Assembly (NCBI RefSeq): GCF_006715005.1
Contig: NZ_VFMJ01000001.1
Coordinates: 868,001 to 932,000 of the forward strand
Direction of reading: 5' to 3'
DNA length: 64,000 nt
DNA from: Serratia marcescens
GTDB lineage: Bacteria; Pseudomonadota; Gammaproteobacteria; Enterobacterales; Enterobacteriaceae
Part shown: positions 39,691-47,556 of the stretch, in pieces
Numbering within the stretch: the stretch's first letter is position 1
Layout of the letters: each line of letters starts with the position of its first letter
The notes under the pieces: model-generated
The model's database searches: none
Told to the model about the DNA's origin: nothing
The model's input: only the letters and a program-made list of their open reading frames with translations
Position numbers and translations under genes: made by a program

Positions 39691-40845
39691 TCAGCGAGTG
39701 ACGGCCTTGGCGCTGGCGGTTACCGCCAACAGCAGAGCGGCTACGCAGGCGAAAGCCACCGTCAGGCTGGAAAACTGAGCGATAAAGCCGATCAGCGCCG
39801 GGCCGGCCAGAATACCGGCATAGCCGACGGTGGTGACGGAAGCAATCGCCAAATTGGCCGGCATGTCGCGCTGGTTGCCCGCCGCGCTGAACAGGATCGG
39901 CACGACGTTCGAGGCGCCCAGGCCGACCAGCATGAAACCGACCAGCGACACGGTGGCGTGATTGAAGGCGATGGCCAGGCTCAGACCGAGAGCGGCGCAC
40001 AGGCTGCCCAGCAGCAGCACCCGGTAGCGGCCCAGCGAGTTCACCACCCGATCGCCATTGAGCCGGCCGAGCGTCATGGTGATGGAAAACAGCGCATAGC
40101 CCAGGCCGGCCTGGCTATGCTCGACGCCGCGCAGCGTGGTGAGGAACAGCGCGCTCCAGTCGAGCATCGATCCTTCCGCCAGAAACATGATAAAGCACAG
40201 GATGCCGATGAACATCACCCAGCCGCGCGGCAAGACGAACATCGGCCCGCCGTCGTCGGCGCCGCTCTCACGCAGCAGATGGCGGCTGGCGAGCGCCAGC
40301 AGCGCCATCACCGCCAGTACGGTGAGCAGGATGGATTGCAGCGGCGTCAGCCCCAGCCACAGCAGCGCGCTGACGCCACCTGCGCCGGCAATGCCGCCGA
40401 TGCTGAAGAAACCGTGAAAACCGGACATCATCGCCTTGCCGCTGGCGCGTTCGACGATCACCGCCTGAACGTTCATCGCCACGTCGATCATGCCGATCGC
40501 CGCCCCGAACAGCAGCAGCGCCACGGCCATGCCGCCGAGGGAATCCATCAGCGCCAGCAGCGGCAGATCGATGCATAACCCGAGCCCCGCCATCAGGATC
40601 ACCGCGCGGCAGCCCAATTTGCCGGTCAGGAAACCGGTCAGCGGCATCGCCAGCATGGAACCGGCGCCGATACAGAGCAGCAACAGGCCGAGCGAGCCGT
40701 CATCGATACCGATGCGCGTTTTGGCGAAGGGGACCAGCGGCGCCCAGGCGGCCATGCCGAGGCCGGCGACGAAAAAGGCCAGGCGGGTGGCGATCTGTTG
40801 AGGAACGCCGGGCGTTTGCTGTTCATTGCACAAGGTGGCTGTCAT
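39691..40845 (-). CDS. MFS transporter, YbjJ-like
   Basis: A 384-residue major facilitator protein with about 12 hydrophobic helices, resembling the YbjJ/fucose-permease-like branch (VAMNVQAVIVER, HGFFSIGG, FLAEGSMLDWSALFL). ATG 40845 is used; an upstream TTG at 40869 is possible but unsupported. It sits 20 bp upstream of rcsD on the same strand, so read-through into rcsD is possible. The substrate is unknown. Confidence 0.8.
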   Translation of the reverse strand: MTATLCNEQQTPGVPQQIATRLAFFVAGLGMAAWAPLVPFAKTRIGIDDGSLGLLLLCIGAGSMLAMPLTGFLTGKLGCRAVILMAGLGLCIDLPLLALMDSLGGMAVALLLFGAAIGMIDVAMNVQAVIVERASGKAMMSGFHGFFSIGGIAGAGGVSALLWLGLTPLQSILLTVLAVMALLALASRHLLRESGADDGGPMFVLPRGWVMFIGILCFIMFLAEGSMLDWSALFLTTLRGVEHSQAGLGYALFSITMTLGRLNGDRVVNSLGRYRVLLLGSLCAALGLSLAIAFNHATVSLVGFMLVGLGASNVVPILFSAAGNQRDMPANLAIASVTTVGYAGILAGPALIGFIAQFSSLTVAFACVAALLLAVTASAKAVTR

Positions 40846-40899
40846 GTAAGCGTCAGGATCTTGGGTCAAAAGAGTGGTGAAAGTTACTGACAGTTTTTA

Positions 40900-41307
40900 T
40901 CACAATCCGCGATCCGGGTCGAAAAGATTCGCGCCTGGCTCCTCCCTGGCACCGCCTCTGCGCACCAGCCATAGGGCGATCGCCTGGACTATATAGGCCT
41001 TTTGTTGCTGGTCGAGCGCGATACCCTGCGGTATGTCGTGCCATTTTTCCAGACAGCCGCGGCAGCAGGTGGCGGTGGCGTGCTGGGCGACGAACACCGG
41101 GTGGCCGCGCATCGGCGTTTGCTTGCCGTCATTCTTGGGATGGGCGGCGGCCAGGCGGCGGTCGATGAAATCGCGGGCATGGCTGAGGATCAGCGGCAGG
41201 CCTTTGTCATCGAGATAGGTTTGGTCTTTGGGATTCAAACGGAAGCGGGCGCGGAAGGGGGAGCTTTGCAGCCGCCGCCAGAGCGCGTCAGGGTGAAATG
41301 GCATCAT
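40900..41307 (-). CDS. DUF4186 family protein
   Basis: A 135-residue soluble protein with the conserved core TPMRGHPVFVAQHATATCCRGCLEKWHDIP, in which histidines and the CCRGC cysteines could bind metal. The pattern is that of DUF4186. The function is not known. ATG 41307 is used, with a second ATG at 41304. It is separate from the MFS gene by 54 bp on the same strand. Confidence 0.75.
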   Translation of the reverse strand: MMPFHPDALWRRLQSSPFRARFRLNPKDQTYLDDKGLPLILSHARDFIDRRLAAAHPKNDGKQTPMRGHPVFVAQHATATCCRGCLEKWHDIPQGIALDQQQKAYIVQAIALWLVRRGGAREEPGANLFDPDRGL

Positions 41308-41557
41308 GACTTTACTCGCTGAAGATGAGCTTTTTTTCAGGCTACCAGAAGTGAAACTCCACGGCTAATTATGCCTGCGGCAAGAAATAACGGATGGGAT
41401 AAAGCACGAAATGAAAAACAAGCTCAATTTGTAGACTAAAATAAGGAAAAAGATTAGCAATTAGTGCGGAAGTGAATTAGTGAAACTATATCATGAGGTT
41501 ATTTATTTGTGTGCTATTTGTACGAGTTGAAATTGTGAGGAGAGTGTGAAGAAAAAT

Positions 41558-41640
41558 AAAAAACCGGCCATAAGCCGGTTAAAGGAATGCTGAAATTATC
41601 TTCGGATAATGAAGGTAATAATGAAAATAATGATGATAGC
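41558..41640 (-). ncRNA. micF: MicF small regulatory RNA
   Basis: The minus strand gives a transcript of about 83 nt that begins GCTATCATCATTA, the start of E. coli MicF. It ends with an intrinsic terminator (AACCGGCTTATGGCCGGTT followed by TTTTT). MicF pairs with the ompF leader and lowers its translation. It is encoded divergently just upstream of ompC, as in E. coli. The middle of the RNA differs from E. coli, while the 5' pairing end and terminator are kept. Confidence 0.92.
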
Positions 41641-41646
41641 GAGGTG

Positions 41647-41652
41647 ATTATA
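41647..41652 (-). promoter_or_regulatory. micF -10 element
   Basis: A perfect TATAAT on the minus strand, six bases before the predicted micF start. No good -35 is visible, as expected of an activator-dependent promoter (OmpR and others). Confidence 0.75.
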
Positions 41653-41831
41653 GCGACTGAGTGCGGACAGCGTTTTGGCACAATGTGCTTATTGCCCGGT
41701 TCAATTGTATGGTTGCCTTTTTTTTCTTAAAGATATGTATAACTACATGATTTTTTATCAATTAATCTATTCTTTGTCTTTAAGTGCTTTATTTTGTTTG
41801 TCTGTAAGGTTTTGTGAAAGTTCGCGCGTAC

Positions 41832-41907
41832 TTACATTTTGAAACCTTTATTAATTACAATGAAACACTATCGGATACTTGGTATCATTTTCTTTCTGGA
41901 TTAATAT
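41832..41907 (+). promoter_or_regulatory. ompC promoter with OmpR boxes
   Basis: The block TTACATTTTGAAAC, then AATGAAACACTATC, then ACTTGGTATCATTTT aligns in order and spacing with the E. coli ompC C-box array (TTTTGAAAC, AATGAAACAT, TTAGTATCAT). A TAATAT -10 lies at 41902-41907. OmpR-P would activate ompC here. Confidence 0.8.
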
Positions 41908-42002
41908 AACCCTTGTTACCAGAATGGTAATGCACAGTCGTGCTAATAATGCTCGAAAAGGGCAGTGGCCGTAGCTCGACATAATTAACGAGGATAATAA
42001 CG

Positions 42003-43133
42003 ATGAAACTTCGAGTACTCTCTCTGATGGTACCCGCACTGCTGGTTGCAGGCACAGCAGGCGCGGCGGAAATCTACAACAAAGACGGTAATAAACTGGA
42101 TTTGTACGGTAAAGTCGACGGTCTTCACTATTTCTCCGGCAATGATGGCGCGGACGGCGATCAGTCTTATATGCGTTTTGGCCTGCGCGGCGAAACGCAA
42201 ATCAGCGATCAGCTGACCGGTTACGGCCAGTGGGAATATCAGGCCAACCTGAACCACGCTGAAAACCAGGACAACAAGAACTTCACCCGTTACGGCTTCG
42301 CCGGTCTGAAATTCGGCGACTACGGTTCCTTCGACTACGGTCGTAACACCGGCGTGCTGTACGACGTCGCGGCTTACACCGACTTGCAGCCTGAGTTCGA
42401 CGGCTCGACCTACGGCGCTGACCAGTTCATGTTCCAGCGTTCCAGCGGCCTGGCGACCTACCGTAACAACGGTTTCTTCGGCCTGGTAGACGGCCTGAAC
42501 TTTGCCCTGCAGTACCAGGGTAAGAACGGCAGCCCAGAAGAAACCAACAACGGCCGTGACGTTCTGGGTCAGAACGGCGAAGGCTATGGCATGTCGATGA
42601 GCTACGACCTGGGCTACGGTATCAGTGCCGCCGGTGCCTTCTTCAACTCTCGTCGTACCAGCGAGCAGAACGGCGGTGGCGGCTACCAGAACATAATGGG
42701 CCGCGGCGATAAAGCAGAAGGGTATTCCGGCGGCCTGAAATATGACGCCAACGACACCTATCTGGCCGTGATGTTCACCCAGTCCTACAATGCGGCGCGC
42801 TTCGGTAGTTCTACCAGCGATGCTTTCGGTTACGCCAACAAGGCGCAGAGCTTCGAAGCCTACGCGCACTACCAGTTCGACTTCGGTCTGCGTCCGTTCG
42901 TAGGCTATAACCAGACCAAAGGTAAAGACCTGGGCCTCGCCGGTAACGGCAAGGACTACGGCGATGAAGATCTGGTCAAATTCGTCGACCTGGGTGCGAC
43001 CTACTTCTTCAACAAAAACATGTCCACCTATGTTGACTACAAAATCAACCTGCTGGACAACAACGACTTCACCCAAGCTGCCGGTATCAACACCGACAAC
43101 GTGGTTGCCGTGGGCCTGGTTTACCAGTTCTAA
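42003..43133 (+). CDS. ompC: outer-membrane porin OmpC
   Basis: A 376-residue trimeric general porin. The signal peptide ends ...AGTAGA, and the mature start is [19 protein letters not shown]. The L3 constriction loop region contains [30 protein letters not shown] sequence, and the protein ends VGLVYQF with the required terminal phenylalanine. Upstream OmpR boxes and divergent micF support the ompC identity over ompF. Confidence 0.95.
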   Translation: MKLRVLSLMVPALLVAGTAGAAEIYNKDGNKLDLYGKVDGLHYFSGNDGADGDQSYMRFGLRGETQISDQLTGYGQWEYQANLNHAENQDNKNFTRYGFAGLKFGDYGSFDYGRNTGVLYDVAAYTDLQPEFDGSTYGADQFMFQRSSGLATYRNNGFFGLVDGLNFALQYQGKNGSPEETNNGRDVLGQNGEGYGMSMSYDLGYGISAAGAFFNSRRTSEQNGGGGYQNIMGRGDKAEGYSGGLKYDANDTYLAVMFTQSYNAARFGSSTSDAFGYANKAQSFEAYAHYQFDFGLRPFVGYNQTKGKDLGLAGNGKDYGDEDLVKFVDLGATYFFNKNMSTYVDYKINLLDNNDFTQAAGINTDNVVAVGLVYQF

Positions 43134-43156
43134 GCACCTCAGTGTGAACGTCATCG

Positions 43157-43182
43157 CGCGGCCTTCGGGCCGCGTTTTTTTT
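43157..43182 (+). terminator. ompC terminator
   Basis: CGCGGCC-TTCG-GGCCGCG stem-loop followed by eight Ts. Confidence 0.92.
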
Positions 43183-43282
43183 GCCTGTAAAGCACGGATT
43201 GATCCGTTGTCGGCACGGGAAGCGCTTCGGCTCGCCCTCGCTCGGCCTACGCTGTCAGTACAGCAAACAGAGCGGAGGTGAT

Positions 43283-43699
43283 ATGGAGCTCAAGATCGGC
43301 AAGGTGATCGAAACGGTGCTGTACGTCAGCGATATTGAACGCGCGGACGCTTTTTATCGAGAGGTGCTGCAACTGTCGGCGATGGTCGCCAACGAACGGT
43401 TTCGCGCCTATAACGTCGGCGATCGAAGCGTATTGTTGCTGTTTATTGAGGGCGATTCGCTGCGCGGGGCGCACTATCCGACCGGGTTTATTCCCGCGCA
43501 CGATGGCGTGGGGCCGGCGCATATCGGGCTGGCGGTAGCGAAAGACCAACTGCCGCATTGGGAACGGCATCTGATGGCCAACGGTGTGGAGATAGAGGGG
43601 CGGATGCGCTGGGAACACGGTGGGGAGAGCATTTATTTTCGCGATCCCGACGCTCACCTGCTGGAGTTGGTGACGCCGGGCATCTGGGCCAATTACTGA
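43283..43699 (+). CDS. VOC (glyoxalase/bleomycin-resistance fold) family protein
   Basis: A 138-residue protein with two beta-alpha-beta-beta-beta modules of the vicinal oxygen chelate fold (ETVLYVSDIERADAFYREVL; HIGLAVAKDQLPHWERHL; IYFRDPDAHLLELVTPG). Possible metal ligands are the His in GPAHIGLA and the Glu in LLELVTP. ATG 43283 follows GGAGGTG; a longer frame from 43181 is not supported. The substrate is unknown. Its 3' end overlaps the convergent TetR gene by 7 bp. Confidence 0.85.
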   Translation: MELKIGKVIETVLYVSDIERADAFYREVLQLSAMVANERFRAYNVGDRSVLLLFIEGDSLRGAHYPTGFIPAHDGVGPAHIGLAVAKDQLPHWERHLMANGVEIEGRMRWEHGGESIYFRDPDAHLLELVTPGIWANY

Positions 43700-44271
43700 T
43701 CGAACCCGCCTTGCGCCAACATGCCCAACGCGGCATTCAGCACCTGCAGCGCGGCCTGCGGTTGCCGCTCTATCTGCACTCTGACGGTGGCGCCGTCGAT
43801 CAGCATCGCCAACATCGCTGCATGCTGTTCCCGCTGTGGGCCGGCGGGCAGGTGGCGCGCCAGCTCGTCCGCCATCTGCCGCTTATGCTGGCCGGCGATA
43901 TGCAGGCTTTCCGGCAGCAGGTCGGCAAGCTCCACCGCCGTATTGATAAACGCGCAGCCGCGAAAGCGCGGGTCGTCGAACCATTCCGCCAGGCAGGGCG
44001 CCAGCGCCGCCAGCAACCCGCCGGTTTGCGCCACATGCCTGGCCAACGCTGTGCTGAACCAGGCTAGCCACTGCTGGTGGCGATAGGCCAAAAACGCCGT
44101 AATCAGGTCGTTCTTGCTGGGAAAGTGGCGATAAAACGTCACCTTGGTTACGCCAGATTCCTTGATGATGCGATCGATACCGGTGGCGCGGATCCCCTCC
44201 TGATAAAACAGATCGTGTGCCGTCAGCAGGATGCGCTGGCGGGCGGGCAAGGCGTTGAGATCGGCGGTCAT
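43693..44271 (-). CDS. TetR-family regulator
   Basis: A 192-residue TetR/AcrR regulator. The N-terminal HTH (ATGIDRIIKESGVTKVTFYRHFPSK) is followed by an all-helical ligand domain. ATG 44271 is preferred to 44274 because GGGAGA sits at better spacing. It diverges from the SnoaL-like gene at 44379, and two mirror-image 20-bp operators lie between. It likely represses both itself and that gene. The ligand is unknown. Confidence 0.88.
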   Translation of the reverse strand: MTADLNALPARQRILLTAHDLFYQEGIRATGIDRIIKESGVTKVTFYRHFPSKNDLITAFLAYRHQQWLAWFSTALARHVAQTGGLLAALAPCLAEWFDDPRFRGCAFINTAVELADLLPESLHIAGQHKRQMADELARHLPAGPQREQHAAMLAMLIDGATVRVQIERQPQAALQVLNAALGMLAQGGFDQ

Positions 44272-44300
44272 CATTTTCTCCCGGGCTATTTTCGAGTGAT

Positions 44301-44320
44301 TGTAGACAACTCTGTCTACA
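44301..44320. promoter_or_regulatory. TetR operator 1
   Basis: TGTAGACAACTCTGTCTACA: 8-bp perfect inverted arms (TGTAGACA/TGTCTACA) around ACTC. It is the exact reverse complement of operator 2 and lies 30 bp upstream of the TetR start. Confidence 0.85.
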
Positions 44321-44336
44321 TGCGCTAGCGTAATGA

Positions 44337-44356
44337 TGTAGACAGAGTTGTCTACA
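44337..44356. promoter_or_regulatory. TetR operator 2
   Basis: TGTAGACAGAGTTGTCTACA: the same arms around GAGT, 36 bp centre-to-centre from operator 1 and just upstream of the SnoaL-like gene's ribosome site. Confidence 0.85.
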
Positions 44357-44378
44357 TGCCTTCACTCAGGAGATGAAC

Positions 44379-44846
44379 ATGAGCATTAAACCCCCATTGC
44401 CGCCTTTTACCCGCGAATCCGCCATCGAGAAGGTGCGGCTGGCGGAGGATGCCTGGAACAGCCGCGATCCCGAACGCGTATCGCAGGTATATTCCCTCGA
44501 TACCCATTGGCGTAACCGCGCGGAGTTTGTCGACGGCCGCGCAGCGGTGGTTGGTTTTTTACAACGCAAATGGGCGAAAGAACTGGAGTATCGATTGATT
44601 AAGGAGCTGTGGGCGTTTGATGGGGCGCGCATCGCGGTGCGTTTTGCCTATGAATGGCGCGACGATTCCGGCAACTGGTATCGCAGTTTCGGCAACGAAA
44701 ACTGGGAGTTCAATCAGGAGGGGCTGATGATCAATCGCCATGCTTGCATCAACGACATGCCGATCCGCGAACAGGATCGGCGTTTTCATTGGCCGCTCGG
44801 CCGGCGCCCGGACGATGTCCCGGCCCTGAGCGATTTCGGTTTCTGA
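44379..44846 (+). CDS. DUF1348 / SnoaL-like (NTF2 fold) protein
   Basis: A 155-residue protein of the DUF1348 branch of the NTF2-like fold ([72 protein letters not shown]). Such proteins form cone-shaped pockets for small molecules; the enzymatic role is unknown. ATG 44379 lies six bases after AGGAG; the ATG at 44373 abuts it. It is controlled in all likelihood by the divergent TetR protein through the twin operators. Confidence 0.8.
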   Translation: MSIKPPLPPFTRESAIEKVRLAEDAWNSRDPERVSQVYSLDTHWRNRAEFVDGRAAVVGFLQRKWAKELEYRLIKELWAFDGARIAVRFAYEWRDDSGNWYRSFGNENWEFNQEGLMINRHACINDMPIREQDRRFHWPLGRRPDDVPALSDFGF

Positions 44847-44973
44847 ATCTGACGTTGCACCCGCGATGGTCGCTCGTGAGAAAAAGCGCACCGATCGACA
44901 AAGGGGAATTTGTAGAAAAGCCTTTCCACTTCTAGACTTAGGGGACAACAAACGCACTCCAAGAGGACAAGCT

Positions 44974-45303
44974 ATGACGAAGAAGTTGGTTTTGGCCGTC
45001 GGCACTGCGGCGGTATTTTCCATTCTTGCCGGCTGTACCACCTATGATCGTGCAGCCAGCTATGTCAATGAGCCGGTGGTCAGCGATGTCAAAGTAGGGA
45101 TGACCAAGCAACAGGTGCGGGCTATCGCGGGTCCGCCGTCGACCACCGCCACGCTGGTTCATGCGCAGGGCACCTGCGACACCTATGCGGTGGCGCCGCG
45201 CGACGGCAAGGTGCAAACCTATTTTGTCAGCTACAACGACACGGGCCATGTCATGAACAAGGGCTATCAAACCTGTTCAGACTACGATTCTCAGCCGAAA
45301 TAA
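44974..45303 (+). CDS. osmE: osmotically inducible lipoprotein OsmE
   Basis: A 109-residue lipoprotein. The signal peptide ends in the lipobox LAGC with lipidated Cys21. The mature part has the SmpA/OmlA-like fold (VVSDVKVGMTKQQVRAIAGPPSTT; GTCDTYAV; YQTCSDYD). It matches E. coli OsmE, which is induced by high osmolarity and in stationary phase. Start 44974 is used; the frame extends upstream without a signal peptide. A CTAGACT element about 40 bp upstream could be a sigma-S -10. Confidence 0.92.
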   Translation: MTKKLVLAVGTAAVFSILAGCTTYDRAASYVNEPVVSDVKVGMTKQQVRAIAGPPSTTATLVHAQGTCDTYAVAPRDGKVQTYFVSYNDTGHVMNKGYQTCSDYDSQPK

Positions 45304-45321
45304 TCGCGTTTCGGCCGACCA

Positions 45322-45357
45322 AAAAAGCCTCGCTTGCGCGGGGCTTTTCATTTTTTA
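45322..45357 (+). terminator. osmE terminator
   Basis: AAAAGCCTCGC/GCGCGGGGCTTTT hairpin with a T-rich tail, 18 bases after osmE. Confidence 0.8.
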
Positions 45358-45460
45358 AGCGTTTAAGGCCTGAAGTTTAGGCAACTGCGTCGGTTGTGCC
45401 ATTTTTTTGCATCAAAACGATAGACATTTCATAACGGTATCGCTAATATCAGCGCCCATT

Positions 45461-45548
45461 GGAAGGATGGCCGAGTGGTTTAAGGCAACGGTCTTGAAAA
45501 CCGTCGAGTGTAACAGCTCCCAGAGTTCGAATCTCTGTCCTTCCGCCA
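45461..45548 (+). tRNA. serT: tRNA-Ser (UGA)
   Basis: An 88-nt cloverleaf: GGAAGGA pairs with TCCTTCC, the anticodon loop CTTGAAA has anticodon UGA, and there is a long variable arm (GAGTGTAACAGCTC) typical of serine tRNAs. The T loop GTTCGAATC and encoded CCA are present. It is close to E. coli serT. Confidence 0.96.
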
Positions 45549-45554
45549 AATTCA

Positions 45555-45630
<76 letters not shown>

Positions 45631-45638
45631 TGACAGAG

Positions 45639-45665
45639 GCCCCAGCAGCGATGCTGGGGCTTTTT
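45639..45665 (+). terminator. tRNA operon terminator
   Basis: GCCCCAGCA-GCGA-TGCTGGGGC stem-loop followed by TTTTT, nine bases after tRNA-Thr. Confidence 0.92.
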
Positions 45666-45685
45666 GTTATGGATTTTTTACTGGG

Positions 45686-45718
45686 AGCGCCACGAGAAGG
45701 AGTTTCTCAGGTGGCGCT
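45686..45718. repeat. hairpin between tRNA terminator and acyltransferase
   Basis: AGCGCCAC...GTGGCGCT outer arms with a GAGAA/TTCTC inner stem and a two-base bulge. It lies 45 bp past the acyltransferase stop. There is no U tract on either strand; it may mark the acyltransferase transcript 3' end. Confidence 0.5.
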
Positions 45719-45763
45719 GAAGTTAACCGATAAGCAGCTATCAGATTGAGTGTCGATAGGCAA

Positions 45764-46912
45764 TTACCTTAGCGCGACAGCTTTCGTTTGGCTGCGACTA
45801 ATAAGCATTTTGCCGAGTTTGATACCTGGTTTCTCAACAAAGTGGTACAGCAACGTTGCGATACCATAAGTGATCGGGAGAATGATTCCTGATGCAACAA
45901 TGAACCGCATCACTGAAGAAAGTTCAGCAAATGATGTGGTCGAGAGCAAATAGGCGATGACCGGTAGGACTATCAATAGGTGGAGCAAATAAACTGAGTA
46001 TGAGACATCTCCCAGAAATACGCTGAAACGGTTTGTCAGGCACCAGCGCGGCAAGCACAGCACGCGCGACCACTTGCTCTCTTCACTCCTAGCCCAAAGC
46101 ATCGTGACCATCATTAAGATCAGACCTATTTGAGCGAGCAAATGGTATTTATTCAATTCGTTTGGCAGATACGCGCTACCCAGTACGGTCAATAAAGCAA
46201 AAACGACATAGCGAACACTCTTTCTGCGGATTGATTCAGCCATCAGCATGCCACCAATAAATAAGTTCAGCTTTATGAGGATCATGGAGGGCATGGGGAA
46301 TGCAGCAAAGTAGTTCGGTACTAAAAATTTGGCGAGCCCGCAGAGCAAGACAACCGCGAGGCATGCTCGGGCAAATCCCAGTTTCAAGACTGTCAACATG
46401 ATGAATGGGAAAAGTAAATAGAACTGCATTTCCAAACCGATGCTCCAGTCGGGGAGCACCGTATTGAAGGAATAATCAGGCAGAAAGCCAAACATAAAGG
46501 TGACGTGCGTAAATACATTCAAGAATGAATGATCGCTATAGCGTGAGCTGTTGGTTTGCGTTTCGCTGTAGAAGTGGCCAATGATGTCTCTGGCCTCACC
46601 GAAGTAGCTACCAAATACAATTGCCACAGCCAATAAGACGTAGTAAAGCGGCGCGATGCGAAAGAACCGCCGAGTCCAAAACTTTTTGAAAGTCGACGCG
46701 TCGGTCCAGGGTTCCTGTTCCTTACGCTCAACATAATTTTTGGCCATTAAGTAGCCAGAAAGCAGGATGAAAAGATCTACACCGATTGCAGGATCAGAAA
46801 GAATGGGGGGGCGGAAGCGGGTTAGAATGCAGATATGACCTAAAACAACCCAAAGTGATGCCAGGCCGCGTAACCCCTCAAGTTCCTGTGACCACTTTTT
46901 AGCGGGTTGCAT
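45764..46912 (-). CDS. acyltransferase 3 family membrane protein
   Basis: A 382-residue integral membrane O-acyltransferase (OafA/NodX-like) with about 10 helices. The signature ELEGLRGLASLWVVLGH carries the conserved Arg15 and His26, and GVDLFILLSGYLM follows. Such proteins acetylate O-antigen, exopolysaccharide or other surface sugars using acetyl-CoA. It is AT-richer than the flanking core genes and sits alone just past two tRNA genes, which suggests acquisition. The target sugar is not known. Confidence 0.82.
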   Translation of the reverse strand: MQPAKKWSQELEGLRGLASLWVVLGHICILTRFRPPILSDPAIGVDLFILLSGYLMAKNYVERKEQEPWTDASTFKKFWTRRFFRIAPLYYVLLAVAIVFGSYFGEARDIIGHFYSETQTNSSRYSDHSFLNVFTHVTFMFGFLPDYSFNTVLPDWSIGLEMQFYLLFPFIMLTVLKLGFARACLAVVLLCGLAKFLVPNYFAAFPMPSMILIKLNLFIGGMLMAESIRRKSVRYVVFALLTVLGSAYLPNELNKYHLLAQIGLILMMVTMLWARSEESKWSRVLCLPRWCLTNRFSVFLGDVSYSVYLLHLLIVLPVIAYLLSTTSFAELSSVMRFIVASGIILPITYGIATLLYHFVEKPGIKLGKMLISRSQTKAVALR

Positions 46913-47164
46913 AAAGAGATACCTCTAAGTGATTTTTCATTAATTATTCCAATGAGTTGACGATTTTTCGACAGTATAGCATGGGATATCTTATGAGGTT
47001 AGTTGGCAAATTCTGAATGTAAACCGCATAGACTCTAGTTTTTTGCTATATCATAAGCTCTGAAATTCTTTAATTAGGCGAGCGAAAGTCGTCGTGCGGC
47101 ATATATGAGAGTTGCATACGCAGCAGTAAGCCGCGAATCTTGAAAGTTTTTATTTCCCGGAGGG

Positions 47165-47235
47165 AGCAGGGCGGTAGCACCAGCAGAGAAGGTGTCACCA
47201 TACTGCCTTGCTCGTATAAAATCCTGCTGGTGCTA
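47165..47235. repeat. nested inverted repeat region
   Basis: Two overlapping inverted repeats: a perfect 12-bp pair, TAGCACCAGCAG (47175-47186) with CTGCTGGTGCTA (47224-47235), and an imperfect 12-bp pair, AGCAGGGCGGTA (47165-47176) with TACTGCCTTGCT (47201-47212). They allow alternative foldings. The region lies 44 bp past the dinI-like stop; the rest of 46913-47164 shows nothing recognisable. Confidence 0.55.
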
Positions 47236-47278
47236 GGCTCAGGTTGGGTTTTTAGTCGGGAGTTAGGGTTAAGAGCAT

Positions 47279-47524
47279 TTATAAAATATCAGTGACCAGC
47301 CACTGATCCACTTCTTCGAACATCTCTTCCAACATTCGGTTCAGCTTCTCACGATCGCTTTTGCTGGCGTCGGAGTTCAGGCCGTTGGCCTGCATCGGCT
47401 TCACGCGCACCTCCGCCTCCGGGAACAGCGCATGCACGCGTTTTTCCAGCTCGTTGCGAATAATCTCGGCGGCGTTGGGCAGCCCAGCGACGTTGCGCTT
47501 GTCGTACACTAATTCTACAAACAT
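47279..47524 (-). CDS. DinI-like SOS protein
   Basis: An 81-residue acidic protein of the DinI family (VELVYDKRNVAGLPNAAEIIRNELEKRVHALFPEAEVRV; REKLNRMLEEMFEEVDQWL). DinI-type proteins bind and modulate RecA filaments in the SOS response, and many phages carry versions. ATG 47524 is preceded by AGGTGA. A LexA box lies 17 bp upstream, so it is very likely SOS-induced. It sits in an accessory stretch, not in the E. coli dinI context. Confidence 0.88.
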   Translation of the reverse strand: MFVELVYDKRNVAGLPNAAEIIRNELEKRVHALFPEAEVRVKPMQANGLNSDASKSDREKLNRMLEEMFEEVDQWLVTDIL

Positions 47525-47540
47525 GACTCACCTGTAAACA

Positions 47541-47556
47541 CTGATTTAATGTACAG
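47541..47556. promoter_or_regulatory. LexA (SOS) box
   Basis: CTGATTTAATGTACAG fits CTG-N10-CAG exactly and carries the GTACAG end of the consensus. It is 17 bp upstream of the dinI-like start. Confidence 0.8.

Noticed and set aside
45686..45718. Intrinsic terminator for the acyltransferase gene
   Set aside because: The hairpin is good but no U tract follows on the minus strand.
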